Source: Bombyx mori (Eukaryota > Arthropoda > Insecta > Lepidoptera > Bombycidae). Taken from it: a stretch of DNA of 64,000 nucleotides. Both the position numbers and the translations under genes were made by a program. The DNA lies in contig NC_085112.1 in assembly GCF_030269925.1 (NCBI RefSeq), forward strand, positions 2,853,501-2,917,500, read 5' to 3'. Below are positions 46,116-58,624 of the stretch, one piece after another; the stretch's first letter is position 1; every line of letters starts with the position of its first letter. The notes below the pieces were generated by a model that saw nothing but the letters and a program-made list of their open reading frames with translations, was not told the DNA's origin and did not search any database.

Positions 46116-46539
46116 AAAAAAACGTTTGGACGGAACAACACTTAGTTTGTGTACTAGATCAAATCTAATTCAAATTGTACTTGCACTTCCACCTAGCAAA
46201 ATTTGCTAAGATGAGGAAATTAAATTGGGAGCATTGGAAAGTAGTGAAGAGTCATCCAAGCATCAGTTGAAAATCATCACGTCCTGCTACATATACATAT
46301 AACAATCACTTTTAGACAAATGTTTATTTAAAACGTTTACAGACACGTGTGAATAATGAATAGAGAAGGCGGAATTCAGCAAACGAACAACAATTGAACC
46401 GGGTAAAACCGGGTAAAGTTTCACGTTTGACTTTATTGTTTGGAGAAACTAAATATCGTTTAGTAAACTCATAAAGTTTACTGCTTATGCGGAGTCGAAG
46501 TAATTGCTGTCTCTATGAGTGTAAATAAATAAATAATAG

Positions 46540-46745
46540 TTTAAAAAAACTACAAAATACGCTTTTTATAGAAAATCCAAATAAGAAATAGAAAAGAAAT
46601 TTTAATAAACAGATATGAGTAGAAGGGTTAATTTGATAATATCCTGAAAAACACCCCAGGCTTTTTTTACAATAAAATAATTGTTTCTTACACTATTTTT
46701 AGTTCAAATTTATTAAAATTTATTTTCTATTTTTTAGTTGAATTT
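46540..46745. mobile_element. Second copy of the AAAATACGCTTTTTATAG element
   Basis: The left end and the interior (CTTTTTTTACAATAAAATAA, TTATTTTCTATTTTTTAG) match the element at 9636-9992. Here no Bm1 interrupts it and the right end is degraded. Confidence 0.45.
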
Positions 46746-47062
46746 CAATTTTTTCAATATTTTTTTTCAATTTTTTTTAATTGTTGGATTGTCGTTGGTC
46801 CTTAAAAAGTATACCAAATTTCAAGTTTATCCGACGTTTTGAAGAGGGTCAAAATCATGTTCAAAGATTCCGTTCCATACTAACATAGATACGTCTGAAG
46901 CTAATAAAAGCGTTTTAAAAAGAGAACCTTTGGTAGCATGGTGATAGCAGGGGGCATTGCTTGTAGAACCGATTGCTGTTGGGGAGAAAGAGCATTTTAA
47001 AGACGCACTTTAAGGAGATTTTTCATGAGCTGTATCTACGTTTCGGTGAAAGTAATGGGAAT

Positions 47063-47175
47063 CTTATATCTTGAGGTGGGTGGCGCATTTACGTTGTAGA
47101 TGTCTATGGGCTCCAGTAACCACTTAACACCAGGTGGGCTGTGAGCTCGTCCACCCAACTAAGCAATAATAAAAA
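47063..47175 (+). repeat. Bm1 SINE, short 3' part
   Basis: It begins CTTATATCTTGAGGTGGGTG and ends in a tail of AATAATAAAAAAA. Confidence 0.8.
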
Positions 47176-47569
47176 AAAGAATCGTCTGAATACGCGAGCA
47201 TTTATGCAAAACTTAAGATGGAGATGAACTATAAATCTAAAGCTTCGCAAGCTGAAGTATGCCAGAATGTCCCTGGTAGCTTTTTAATTATCTGTTGTGC
47301 TTAAATCATTTACTCCACAACAGTTTCAGGTCACTATGACATTTGACCTATTAACAAAGACCAACTTGTTAATTTTCACAGTAAATTATCATCTAACTGT
47401 AAACATGTGTTTGTGTTTGCTCCACGCTGGTATCAGTGTCTCATTTGGGCTGTGCGACAGAGCACGAAATTACCAAAAGCTGACAGAAAAGCTCTGCTAA
47501 TTGCTGGCGTGAATTCCAGAATGCAGTCACAGTGATATTACAGTGAGAGCTATATAGCTGTTAGTTAGC

Positions 47570-47812
47570 TTTTTTTTATTATTTAGATGGATGGATAAGC
47601 TCACAGCCCACCTGGTGTTAAGTGGTTACTGGAGCCCATAGACATCTACAATGTAAATGCGCCACCCACCTTGCGATATAAGTTCTAAGGTATAGTTACA
47701 ACGGCTACCCCGCCCTTCAAACCGAAACGCATTACTGCTTCACGGTGGAAATAGGCGGAGTGGTGGTACCTACCCGTGCGGACTAACAAGAGCTCCTGCC
47801 ACCAGTAAAAAA
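47570..47812 (-). repeat. Bm1 SINE, 5'-truncated
   Basis: A standard copy with a small deletion near TTCTAAGGTATAG. Confidence 0.85.
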
Positions 47813-48117
47813 AGGGGGTTGTGTTGGAAGGTGTGTGGTATTTTAAGCGATTTCAAAAATAATGCTCTAAAGACATTACAATGTGAAGATCGTTTGAGAT
47901 CTTATCATTATGATAAATTTTATACTAATCAATGATCATAAATCAAATTTCATGTCTTCATGTCTCCATCGGTGGATGCTGGGTACAACGCATCCTCCAC
48001 CATATTGACTGATTCGTGTATGCTGAATACTCAAATTTTACCAAGTGCCTACTTATCTTTGTACACTTCTCCCTGGGTACCAATTTAAATGGATGTTCTT
48101 GGTAAAGCTCCTTTTTT

Positions 48118-48390
48118 TTTTAAATCCTACTTAAGCTGATAGCCTTGAGAGGCTATTTCAGCCTAACCTTAACTAGTAGGTGAGCTCACGGGGCTCAAGC
48201 CGGAGTGATGCTAAGACCTTAGCAAGAGCAATGCTTCGCAGAATCTACCACCGAATCGGAACGCGACCCACTGAGAAGATCCAGCGAGAAACTCAGTGGG
48301 CTGTGTCTATGGGTTAATTCGCTCGTCCAGCCGTTCGTCGCAAGCGACGGGTTCGACAAGGACGGTGACCGGTGCTTGGGGTACCTAAAA
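48118..48390 (-). repeat. LINE 3' end, BMC1-like
   Basis: The longest copy of the family here, from the oligo-T (tail) at 48112 to GACCGGTGCTTGGGGTACC. Confidence 0.72.
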
Positions 48391-49384
48391 GCACCGATAA
48401 AACTCCGAAAAAAATGATTTGACTTCAGGACGTCTAGAATATTATTTTCCAATTACTTTAAAAATTAACTTTCAATTTAATTGTCATTGAACATTCTAGT
48501 TGGCAGTAAAATTAAACTCTAACGCAGCGGTTTCAAGAAGAGCCATAATCCCGAGAAGAACCATCGAAAGGAACTCAGTACGCCTTTGTTTATTTACCTA
48601 TATATTAAAGCACAGAAAAATTGCAACTATCAAATTTAAATAAATAAAAACATAGAGTTTTTTGCTAATGATTAAAAACTGAACGAATAAGAAATTCGAT
48701 AGTAACATTCTAGAAGAAAAACAAATTCTATCAATGTCTCTGGAATTTATTTCTATAATCATTTAACAATTTCAATTTAACGCCGATAATAATAGCAAAT
48801 TAGGGCGTTTAATAGAAGCCTGTTAACAATGCTATTAATGCTAATCAAAACACCGCACGATGGAATGATCCACCTTTAGACGTAAAGGTCCAAGTCCTGA
48901 TTTGATTGTCTCAAATACACCACGTGGAGACCCTTTAAACCGGTTTACAGGATTGCTTCAGAATAGAAACAGGACGACAGCTTGATACATTGTTCAAACT
49001 TACCTAATAATTAAAACTGCATTAACGACTTCGTTGTTATTATAATTTCACTATTTAATTATGTAGCGTTCCGAATACTGTATATTTTTTGCATTTTTTT
49101 GGAGAACTTAAAATATTTTTGTTGGCGAAGTAATAAATGGAAAATAAAACAGGTCGTTTTAATAATGCCCACCAGTCGTGAAAATCGAAGAGTTTATGTT
49201 TCGTATTTTAATGGCAAGCGTTTCCCAAAGTTGGGAGTATGGGAAAATATAATATTATTATATAAATATAATATTTGTAGAAATAGTTCATGGGTCAGAG
49301 TGTAGCTTCCGAAATTTGACGTATGTGTTTCTGTATTGTGCAAGTAAGTATAATTCAATTTTATTTTAATACTCATATCGTACG
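48391..49384. other. Upstream stretch without recognised features
   Basis: AT-rich DNA. The short ORFs at 49099-49376, on both strands, overlap each other and show no family features. Confidence 0.4.
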
Positions 49385-49458
49385 TGGTTGATGTCTATGG
49401 GCTCCGGTGACTTAAGACCAGGTGGGGCGTGAGCTTGTCCACCCATTTTTAAGCAATA
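49385..49458 (+). repeat. Bm1 SINE, short 3' part
   Basis: Only the last 70 bp or so is present (GTTGATGTCTATGGGCTCCG to AAGCAAT). Confidence 0.7.
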
Positions 49459-49958
49459 TTCGATAATCTATATTCGAGAAAATATGCAGTTGGTGGTTAA
49501 TTTTATTCTGTTATATAATATCTATCTTATATAAAATGTAAATGTTTAAAAAAATAAAAATGACGTTTTTAATGGTCACAATAACAAAATGAAGAGAAAA
49601 AAGTTTGTAATTTAAACCGACAATACTGTGAGTGTTTGTGTGTGTGTAACTTTTGTCCTAATTGTTTTTTGTGTGATTCTATCAATCACGTTCTGTTTTG
49701 GTCCGAAACTATAAAAATCATTTTACAATTGGCTCTATACTTTACCGTAGGGCTTTCGAAGGAGAATGCATTCTCACGTAAATTATTCAAGCTTCCGCAG
49801 CATCAAGCTTCGAGGAAAATAGGATCTAGACTTTATTGTAGCTGAGCTGGATTCAGGAACGCAATTGGAGGAAGCTCTAAATACTTTTTCCAACGCGAAC
49901 TTTTTGATGTTTTATTTACCTAGATTCTTGTATAGATTTGGTGTAAGCTAAAAAGCTA

Positions 49959-50168
49959 TCTATACTAATATATAAACTACAGTGGTTTTTACCGATGTTC
50001 CGTTATAACTACTGAACCATGCATCCGATTGACTTGAAACTTGATATCAATGTATAAAATACATGTACTTAATGGATAGGCTAATATTTATTTAAGTGTT
50101 GGACTCCCTAATAATTATGACAATAAATAAGAATGTCAATTTTAAATGCCCAGCAGGCGAGTACGGCT
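49959..50168 (+). mobile_element. Helitron, 3'-truncated, relative of the LTR-split copy
   Basis: It starts TCTATACTAATATATAAA after A and shares ACTGAACCATGCATCCGATT with the element at 28585-28833. Identity fades near 50165 without a CTAG end. It shows a single ATAG (on the reverse strand) where the LTR element duplicated it. Confidence 0.65.
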
Positions 50169-50334
50169 TTTTTGTTCTTTTTTTTTTTCTTTTTATTGGT
50201 GCACAAAACAAATTACAACCATAGAAATTATAAGTTTCAATGCTTAACATAACAATCTGGATGCAATTCAAAACAGGTGCATACAGAAAAAAATTGACAA
50301 ATGAACAGATGCCTAATTACCATGTATACATACA

Positions 50335-50392
50335 CACATACGCTCACACACACACACACACAACCGCACGCACGCACACTCACACACATATG
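50335..50392. repeat. CA-rich microsatellite
   Basis: An interrupted (CA)n / (CACG)n run within AT-rich DNA. Confidence 0.85.
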
Positions 50393-51083
50393 TAATTTAC
50401 TATCTGATTAAATTAAATCTAATGTATAATTAACTCGACAATATTAATTATTTGAGAATATGTATTATATTTAAGATCAAACGAGCAGTTCTATTTATAT
50501 ACAGATTAAAAACTTAAAAAAGATACAGCCTTTCTATCACAAACGCTAGTTGACCACTCAAACATCTGTCATAAACCTTGAGTTTCGATGTACAGATTAA
50601 ACAAACCCCTATTTTAATGATATTTAGAAGAGTTTTACGACTCTCGATGTCTATGGTCCATTGATAGTTTTAGGTGTTACCAGGTTTTGAAGATAAAACT
50701 GAAAGTTGGGGGAAATGAGTATCGAATTCGCAAAGAAGACACTGAAATTGTAGAGTAAATATAATAGGTTAAATGTATTTAAGTACATTGTTTTTTTATT
50801 TTCTTACGTCACTATTATAGTTTAATGTACATACGGCATACGCGGTGGTCAGCGGCTACAGGAACAATGGAGATGCGAGGTTGAACACGACACTGTACCA
50901 CAATCCAAACCGCATGTGAGCTTCTTTATAGAAACACGGCTACTTCCCGGCAAGGCTGTAGAATAAACTTATTCATATGCCGTACAACTAGCCAAATTAA
51001 GAAAAGGTCATGAGTTATATCTGTATTAACAAAGTAAGTAAGTAAAATTAGTATGCTGTATACAGTTACAGTATATTCTAAAG

Positions 51084-51337
51084 TAGGGGTTCCCCAACTT
51101 ATTTTGTCTACGGCCCGCTTTGATAATGAACTATTTTGTAGCGTCCCCATTTTTTCACCTACTTAAAACCACGATAACGAGAGTTCAGTGGATGTGTAAG
51201 AGTCCTCCTAGATGAAATTAGAAATTGCCTCCCAAGCCTCTATACAACGCCTCCATTTTTTTCTGGTTCTCTTACCGCCCCCCTTTAGGCCTGCAGCGCC
51301 CACAAGGGGGCGTCATCGCCTACTTTGGGAAAGGCTG
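51084..51337. mobile_element. hAT-like non-autonomous element with 8-bp duplication
   Basis: The 254-bp element is flanked by TTCTAAAG at 51076-51083 and 51338-51345. Termini are TAGGGGTTCCCCAAC and, reversed, CAGCCTTTCCCAAAG, which resemble imperfect hAT ends. No transposase is present. Confidence 0.75.
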
Positions 51338-51483
51338 TTCTAAAGAACCCATACAAGTGAAGACACAGTAGTTTCCCATTCGGTTTTCATCCTGAATTCA
51401 TATTGGAAATGTGCAAGATACTGCTAGGCCATACAAACAAGTTCTAGTCGAGTTGTAACTGATTACTATAATCCGTCATCAGG

Positions 51484-51575
51484 TTTTTTTTTTGGACTAA
51501 AACAGACGAGCATATCACCCATCGGATGGTGAGTGGTTACCATCGCTCACGGGCAGAGCCAAACCATTGCCTAGA
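51484..51575 (-). repeat. LINE tail, CR1/jockey-like
   Basis: A short reverse copy next to a longer one at 51620-51965. Confidence 0.65.
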
Positions 51576-51619
51576 TTAATCCGGAAGCCAATCGTTTCGT
51601 GAAAGATTCTTAATTATCT

Positions 51620-51965
51620 TGGAGTTTTTTTTTAATGATCTTGTAGGCCGACGAGCATACGACCCACCTGATGGTGAGTAGTTACCGTCACCTATGGACT
51701 TCAGCAATGCCAGAGACAGAGCCAAGCCGCTGCCTACCGCATAATATTCTTCACAAGCCTCGTTTAAAGAAGGACATGTCATAGCGCTCAGGAAACACCG
51801 TGAAGGGGAGCTCATTCCATAGCCGGATGGTACGTGGCAAAAAACGCACTGTGGATCCAGGTAGGTATGGTATGACTAGGTATGGATGAACTCTACTCCG
51901 GTGCCGGGGGGCTCGATGGTAAAAACGTGATGAGGGTATCATCTCGAACAACTCCTCAGAGCACT
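51620..51965 (-). pseudogene. LINE reverse transcriptase C-terminus, CR1/jockey-like
   Basis: A minus-strand frame from 51951 reads HRSRVHPYLVIPYLPGSTVR, then FLPRTIRLWNELPFTVFPER, then YDMSFFKRGL and a stop. This is the conserved C-terminal tail of a CR1/jockey-type LINE ORF2, followed by the family 3' UTR and an oligo-A tail at about 51627. The catalytic domain is absent, so this is a 5'-truncated, dead copy. Confidence 0.75.
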
Positions 51966-52496
51966 CGTCAGAGTCTTTGAATGTAGTTTCTGTATGCTCT
52001 CATTCATCACAGACAGTGTGATGTGTGTGTGTGAACTATAATATGTATATTTCGTGTATCACAGAACGAGGAAAACTGTAGCTTACTGTGGCAACACTTT
52101 CTCTTTAATTTACGACTATTTGAAAGAGACGTATGTAGATAGATATATATCTTAGCTTATTTGTACTCTGACGCAGTCGTAGAACACTTTAGTCACGGAA
52201 CTTCTATCAGATTGATAAAATAAATTAATGTTTTTTGTACAAACACATTTGAAATTTGCGATGAGATTTATTACATTGGGTTATTGCTCAGAAACGTGCG
52301 ACATTTATACACAGTTATCTCCTGTCTGGATCTTTAGACTTTATTAAGAACATGGATTACGTGTTCAAACATACTAACACAATGATAAAGGAATATTACC
52401 TATCTGAAGTTTGATTCATTTGCAAAATGTTGATTTTTTAAGTTTATTTGAGTGTGTAAATAATATAGTGATTTAATATTGTATTATATTATTGTA

Positions 52497-52719
52497 CTAG
52501 CAACCCGCCCTCGCTTCGCTTCAGAAACTGTAATTTATTATTAATTTCTCCACTATTTAATGGATGTTATTATACATATAAACCTTCCTCTTCAATCACT
52601 CTTATCTATTAAAAAAACCCGCATCAAAATCCGTTGCGTAGTTATAAAGATTTAAGCATACATAGGGACAGACAGATATAGGGACAGAGAAAGCGACTTT
52701 GTTTTATACAATGTAGTGA
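52497..52719 (-). mobile_element. Non-autonomous Helitron, intact 223 bp
   Basis: On the minus strand it starts TCACTACATTGTATAAAACA, passes through GGATTTTGATGCGGG and ends GAGGGCGGGTTGCTAG. It is apparently full length. Partial relatives lie at 44322-44446 and 34598-34664. Confidence 0.82.
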
Positions 52720-53785
52720 TGTACATATCTATTATTTTTTCTTTATTATTTAATGTAGTGCCTAAAGTTTTTGTTCATTTTGATAGAATTCACCTACTGT
52801 TTTCTTCAGAAATTCTCTCAATAAAAACGGTTGATGGAATCCATTTTAGCTCTTTTATCGCTTTTAATGATATGATCGCCTATTGTACAATTACACTTGA
52901 CTTGGCTGTTTTCCAATATTTTAAGTGTTTTAGGGTACAATAATTTCCGATGCACATGAAATTATGTATTCAAAATAATTTATCTCTGGTAGAAAAATAA
53001 ATGTGTCTTCTGGTACTAGATCTGATAATTCATTTTACCGATAGTATTTTGAGCCCACACGATTACCTATCACCATCTTGTCTATCATTTCTGTAGTCAA
53101 CTGTACTAGTTGTAATAAAATGAAGACTTAGATTTCCTTAAGATGAGTTGCAGTTTTCATGTTGTAATGTGACAGTCTGATAATTTTATTACCATGAACA
53201 TGCTAGCACCATCTGCCGTCAAAAAATGAAAATCTACAATCTTAGTTACGAACCAATGCTGTAGCTACGTAGCTTCATCGGTCTACGATAGCTACGGTAA
53301 TGCTACGACCGAAGCTTTAACGATCTCACTTTCATAGCGCCGTCTACGAATAAGACATTGCCCAAATGAGTCAATAGATGGCGTTAATTTCAAGATAAAA
53401 TGAAGCACGTACGAAATGAAATGAATTGAATCTTGATTTTGATTTAAACTAATTTTACGGCTTTAAGCTTACGTATTAACATCTGACATATGGAATGCAT
53501 TAGCCTTTACGTTTTTAGTAGTTTTAGTTATGCCTACGAATCGCCATAATCGAACGAAATATGCATTTATTATTTAATCTGATATGTTGAGATTATCTAC
53601 GACTTATAATGTTTTATAATCTACAAAAAATAGGGTCATTCGATATTATTTAGATGTGACATTAGAAGGTAGGTTAGACTTGAAAAATGTGCCCTCATCT
53701 AAAAAGCATTTTATAACTGCCAATATTGACAGTCGGAATAATGGTAGTTAATTATTATTTTTATGATTTTCTTGCAATAGTAGAT
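52720..53785. other. Upstream stretch without recognised features
   Basis: The ORF at 52716-52943 is AT-rich and hydrophobic by composition only. A region of partly inverted GTAGCTACG words at 53265-53310 is too short to call. Confidence 0.4.
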
Positions 53786-54060
53786 GAAATTGCTCACGAC
53801 CCACGTGATCACTGGAGTCCACAGAAGTCATACCATGAAAGCCGCCTCTCATCTAAGACATTAGATTTAAATCTTTATTATATACTGTAGAAACTGACCC
53901 ACCCTTCAAATCGCAATCCATGAACTACTTCACGGTAGACTTAAGCTGAGTGGTGATATTTAGATGACTTCATCGTGGGAGCAAATCGGAAACGCGTTTT
54001 ATGTACATATTCGATTACAAAAATCGGTAGCTGCGTGCGGGATTAGAACACTGGCATAGT
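53786..54060 (-). repeat. Old Bm1-like SINE
   Basis: A diverged copy whose order of blocks still follows Bm1, including a head remnant (GCGTGCGGGATTAGAACA). A young copy inserted next to it. Confidence 0.5.
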
Positions 54061-54067
54061 GACATTG

Positions 54068-54317
54068 CTTTTTTTTTATTGCTTAGATGAATGGAAGAGC
54101 TCACAGCCCACCTGGTGTTAAGTGGTTACTGGAGCCCATAGACATCTACAACGTAAATGCGCCACCCACCTTGAGATATAAGTTCTAAGATCTCAGTATA
54201 GTTACAACGGCTGCCCCACCCTTCAAACCGAAACGCATTACTGCTTGACGGCAGAAATAGGCGGGGTGGTGGTACCTACCCGCGCAGACTCACAAGAGGT
54301 CCTACCACCAGTAATAC
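54068..54317 (-). repeat. Bm1 SINE, 5'-truncated
   Basis: A standard young copy. Confidence 0.87.
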
Positions 54318-54869
54318 GGTAGTAGGTGGTACTTGATACGAGCACACCGTTTTATCTTTCAGGCCACGACGCCTTACCATTAGAATTTTTTTATTATCGC
54401 ACCACGCACCACAGTTATAGGGTTGTGACCATCGGTACAGTCGCATTACTCGATAAGAATATCTTTTGTCACTAAAAGATATGAAATAGTTGCGTTGTTT
54501 CTTACCTGTGCGTGCACACAATAAACATTACCTATAGAATTAATTTAGCCACATTCATAAACATTCCTAGCTCGGACTAATGCTTACTAGAATAGACATT
54601 TTATTAGTATAACATTACTAATTACTTCATATGCACGAGAGTCTTTATATGAATATTTATGAGTAATAAAATGACTGCATTTCTGAATATAAATTTAAAA
54701 TGCTAAAATACGATAAATTTCGCGGTATCAGAATTTATGTTTGGTTTATTGAAACGTGAATGCGGGGGGTAGTTTTGGTTTTCTGATCATATTTAATATC
54801 GTATTCATTCCGTGTTATTAAAACTTTTTACTCGGAATCCTAGAATTCATTTTTTTGCTTTTCATAGGC

Positions 54870-55040
54870 CATAAGGGGTAGGGCTGGTAACGTCTTCCAG
54901 CCCGTACGAGTAGGTAACACCACTCTGCCTACTTCTACTGCGAAGCAATACTGCGCTCCCATTTATAAAGTGGAACAACTATTGCACTATATAACTGAAA
55001 ATTAATTCTTGTGTCTTAAAATGTGTGGCACCACCTAATA
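54870..55040 (+). repeat. Old Bm1-like SINE
   Basis: A diverged copy with CACTCTGCCTACTTCTACTG and GAAGCAATACTGCG. Confidence 0.45.
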
Positions 55041-56144
55041 ATTAAATAATAATAAAGCTTTTTTTATTCCACACAAAAATACTTAATTACAAACAATTTG
55101 GACATACATTATTTTTTTTTTTAAATTTATTTATTAATAAAGTTAAAAAGTACAAATTAAAGCTTAAGCAGTTATTTAAGAAATTAGTTTAGGATTAAAA
55201 AGTTTGTTTATTGTTATATTAATTTTAATATTACATATTTACATTATATCTGTATGGATCCCTGTACGTAAGAGGCACCACTTACTTTGACAAAACTTTT
55301 TGATTTAAAAGCCTCAAACATTGCTAATCAGCACTAACAAATATTTATTCAAACCTGAATTGAATTAAGCTAACCGGAGACTTTTAATTCTTCGAGATGG
55401 GCTGATTTAATTTGTTAACCAGCCTGGTTAAAAAATATAGGCACGATTGTATTTCCCTTCACAAGCTTACAATGCCCTCCGATATTTTAAGTCGTTCATT
55501 GTTGTCATGGATGCATCAATAGTGGATGCTTTATCTGCTATTCTACTTAATTTATAACTGGTCCCTTGATCTGTTACCATTTCAGACCATGGTAGATCGA
55601 GTGAATTTTATCTCGCTCACCTAAATCGGAGATTATCATCAAGTTCGAATCTTCTGTATCCCGTCCTGGTCGACGAAGCTTCTACACTCTCTCATTTAGG
55701 TGTAAGCAGTTGAAGAAGCTGCAAAGTCAGCGAAAAGAGATTCTTGCGTTGAGCTTTTTTGAAATGTCTTCATAAAGCTATTACTCGTATAACAACCATC
55801 AATTTAAGCTTTGGGAAAGCACTTAACCGTGCAATTTGCGTGGTGCTCTAACTCTATGTTAACAGAAGTTTTGTTGCCAATAAATGAGCTTTACGAGCTA
55901 ATTGCTAGCTGGCTGCAAAGCGCTGTAAAATATCTATTATCTAGCATTTAAAGGTAAAGAGTACGCGAATATAAGCTTAAAGCATACTCGATCGACTAAT
56001 TAAGCTTTATGAGCTTTATGAAGGTTTTTCATTTAAATGCAATATTGTTTTAAGCTTTCGCAGCTATCTACATTACAAATACTATTACATATTTCGAACT
56101 TATTAAAACAAAAAATCTTGGTAAGAACCAGTTAAATATATGTG
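55041..56144. other. Upstream stretch without recognised features
   Basis: AT-rich DNA with no supported feature. The word AGCTTTATGAGCTTTATGA near 56002 is a small tandem repeat. Confidence 0.4.
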
Positions 56145-56218
56145 ACTTGGTAGTGAGATTGTTAACACCCCTAACTGTTGCACCGAGAGTCGTGGGTTCG
56201 ATTCCCATATGGGGCAAT
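56145..56218 (+). other. tRNA-like sequence, probable SINE head
   Basis: GTGGGTTCGATTCCCA is a perfect box B, and GGTAGTGAGATTG about 45 bp upstream could be box A. The arms do not fold as a full tRNA by eye, so a tRNA-derived repeat of another family is more likely. Confidence 0.3.
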
Positions 56219-56689
56219 ACCCATAACACAGGGAATCCTAACTGTGCGTGCTTTATTCCCAGTTGTTATAATTAATTAATTATAGTTATTAATACGTTCA
56301 CAGAAAATCATTGATAAGCACCGATCTTTCCTTTTGGCGTTAAAATATATTATATAATGATTCAAGGTTCAAATTTATTCCAAACTGGAGTTTAACATTT
56401 CTGTAAAGTAAACGAAAAATTTGAATCCTTTTATCTTCAAAATTAGCGACTTCGCTGCAGTCGAGTTACTAATTATTGTGTGCAAATTCTGTCCGACTGT
56501 TGAATAAATATGAACGCTGAAACTTTGTCATCTGCAGCTTCTAATCAGCATATTTTAAAGCTCATATTTTTACGTAGAGATCCCTCTCTAATCTAAGACT
56601 GTAAGTAGTAATTGGGTGTCGCACAAAGCGACTACCACCATCGACTTTGACCCAAGTCTCAAAAGTTTTTAGTTTAACACAGTGCCTAA

Positions 56690-56895
56690 TAAGCAATTAT
56701 GAACATTATCATCATCCATAATCCACCACAATGAACGATCCTCCGCCTTCCGAATCCAATCTTTCCTAGCATATCGCCGCAAGTCATCGGTCCAACGGGC
56801 AGGGGGACGCCCAACGCTGCACTTACCGGTACGTGGTCTCCAGTCCAGAACACGTCTGCTCCACCGGCCATCGGTTCTGCGACACGTATGTCATG
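56690..56895 (-). pseudogene. RTE-type LINE C-terminus
   Basis: An uninterrupted minus frame reads CRRTDGRWSRRVLDWRPRTG, KCSVGRPPARWTDDLRRYAR, then KDWIRKAEDRSLWWIMDDDN. It is cut at the 5' side by a stop at about 56900. Confidence 0.75.
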
Positions 56896-57995
56896 AACGT
56901 CTAATATCAAATCTTTTTTGACTTTATAACTTAACTACTGATTCCGAATTTAGTTTCACTATTAAATACAGTTAATTGGTAAAAAACTCATGGTTAGCAT
57001 AGCATGGCTATCGAAAAAGCTAAATGTATAATTGAGTACATTAAAATAGCATAAAGAAATAACAAATACCTGGAACTGTTATTGTTCAAAGCAAACCAGA
57101 CATGAGTTCTAATTTGACGGGGGGCAGAGTCGTATTAGAATATAAATTAAACATTGGCCTGATTGACGTTGATGACATTTATGTTGGTGATACTCGACCA
57201 ACCACTGCAGGAACCATTAATCACCAGATAGGCAGTGATGCTCCACCGATAACCACTAAACACCAGATAGGCAGTAAGTTTCTAAGTTTGGTCAGCAGTG
57301 TTAACATAAAAAAAGTAATATTCGTGCTTAGCTTAGCGCTCAAGCCCTGATTTTTCTGAATCAAACAGTTCGTCCCCATATTTTATATAGCCTTCGAAGA
57401 CAGACGAACATACTCACCATAACCTGGGCCGTATGCCTATCTGCCTATAAAGGCCACAAAAAGGGTAGCAAATGAAATAAAAGAGAAAAAAACAGAAAAG
57501 TCTCACCTTATGGTACGATGCAATGGATATATGCCCACTTACCCCAAGGAGGCTTGACGTTAGAAAGACGGCCGGTCGTAAGGCTCATGCCAAATCCTCA
57601 TGCAGCATGATAAGTGGTAACGAATCCCCTTATGCTACGAGAAAAAAAATTAAGAAGTTTAGTTCAGGTACTAACAATAAATGTTCATGTTAGATAACCT
57701 TTCGGTCTCCTGTAGCGATCATAAAATATAATGTACAATTTATCAGTTCGTCGCCAGATGTCGTCACCGCGTGTCAGTGCACTCTTTTTATATCCTTTCG
57801 AGCTTTAACGGCGCAGAAAGGAATTTTAACATCCCCATTTCATTGGGGCGGATTATGTGAAAGCGCACCATTCGCCCGTTTTATTATTTAGTGCGATTTG
57901 TATCGCGAGAATAGAGGTTTCGCGATAAAAATGTTTCGGAGGCATAAAGAAAAATTTTACTTTTTAAAGAGCAATAAGGTTTTTTGCATAATATA

Positions 57996-58440
57996 CCTGC
58001 ATGGTCCAGCATTTGATCAAAGAAGGGATGTTTCGATGGATATTACTTGGTAGTGGTATTGGTGCAAGATTTTCTTGTAAATTTCCTTAGACCATCTTTT
58101 TTTTGGTTTTTGGTGGATTCTAATAGCCACTGCTGCTCATAATACTGTCTTTCTCCTTACTAAGGGTCTTGATTCCCCCGATAAGAGATAAATTTCTCTT
58201 TGATGATGCTTCTCTACCTATGTCTGTCCTTGACGTCACGAAGAGCATCATGTACCTCGGCATTGAGTGATTGGGCTGTGATTTCATGGTCTTCTTATAT
58301 TGATTTTTCCTACAACCATCAGATGGTCCAAACAGAATACATTCGTCTTCTTGGGCGATATGAACAAAAACTCGAGGATCTTTAGGAGGCTCGTAGTGGA
58401 GTCTTTCTTTTACAATCTTAAGATAGATATTGTTAGGCGC
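57996..58440 (-). other. Unidentified protein-like ORF
   Basis: A minus frame from about 58432 is open for some 105 codons without an early ATG. It includes KERLHYEPPKDPRVFVHIAQ, then EDECILFGPSDGCRKNQYKK, and ends SIMSSSGY at a stop near 58125. The same frame then continues with one further stop to WTMQ|GTATAT, a possible donor. I recognise no domain. A second minus frame over the 3' half also looks partly protein-like, which weakens the case. It could be a relic of a transposon or a gene fragment. Codon use is AT-rich like the surroundings. Confidence 0.25.
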
Positions 58441-58624
58441 TGAGGTTCAGGATAAATAAAAAATTCTACCGAAATGTAAATTAAATCTGTATTAACGCTT
58501 AGAACACTTAAAACACTTCATAAACACTTTAAAATTCTCAATTCACATCCTCCGTTTCGCTTCCGGAGATCCGTTTGCTGTTTCGCTTCGACTTGTTCCG
58601 ATTACTGACTGACTGTGTACCACT

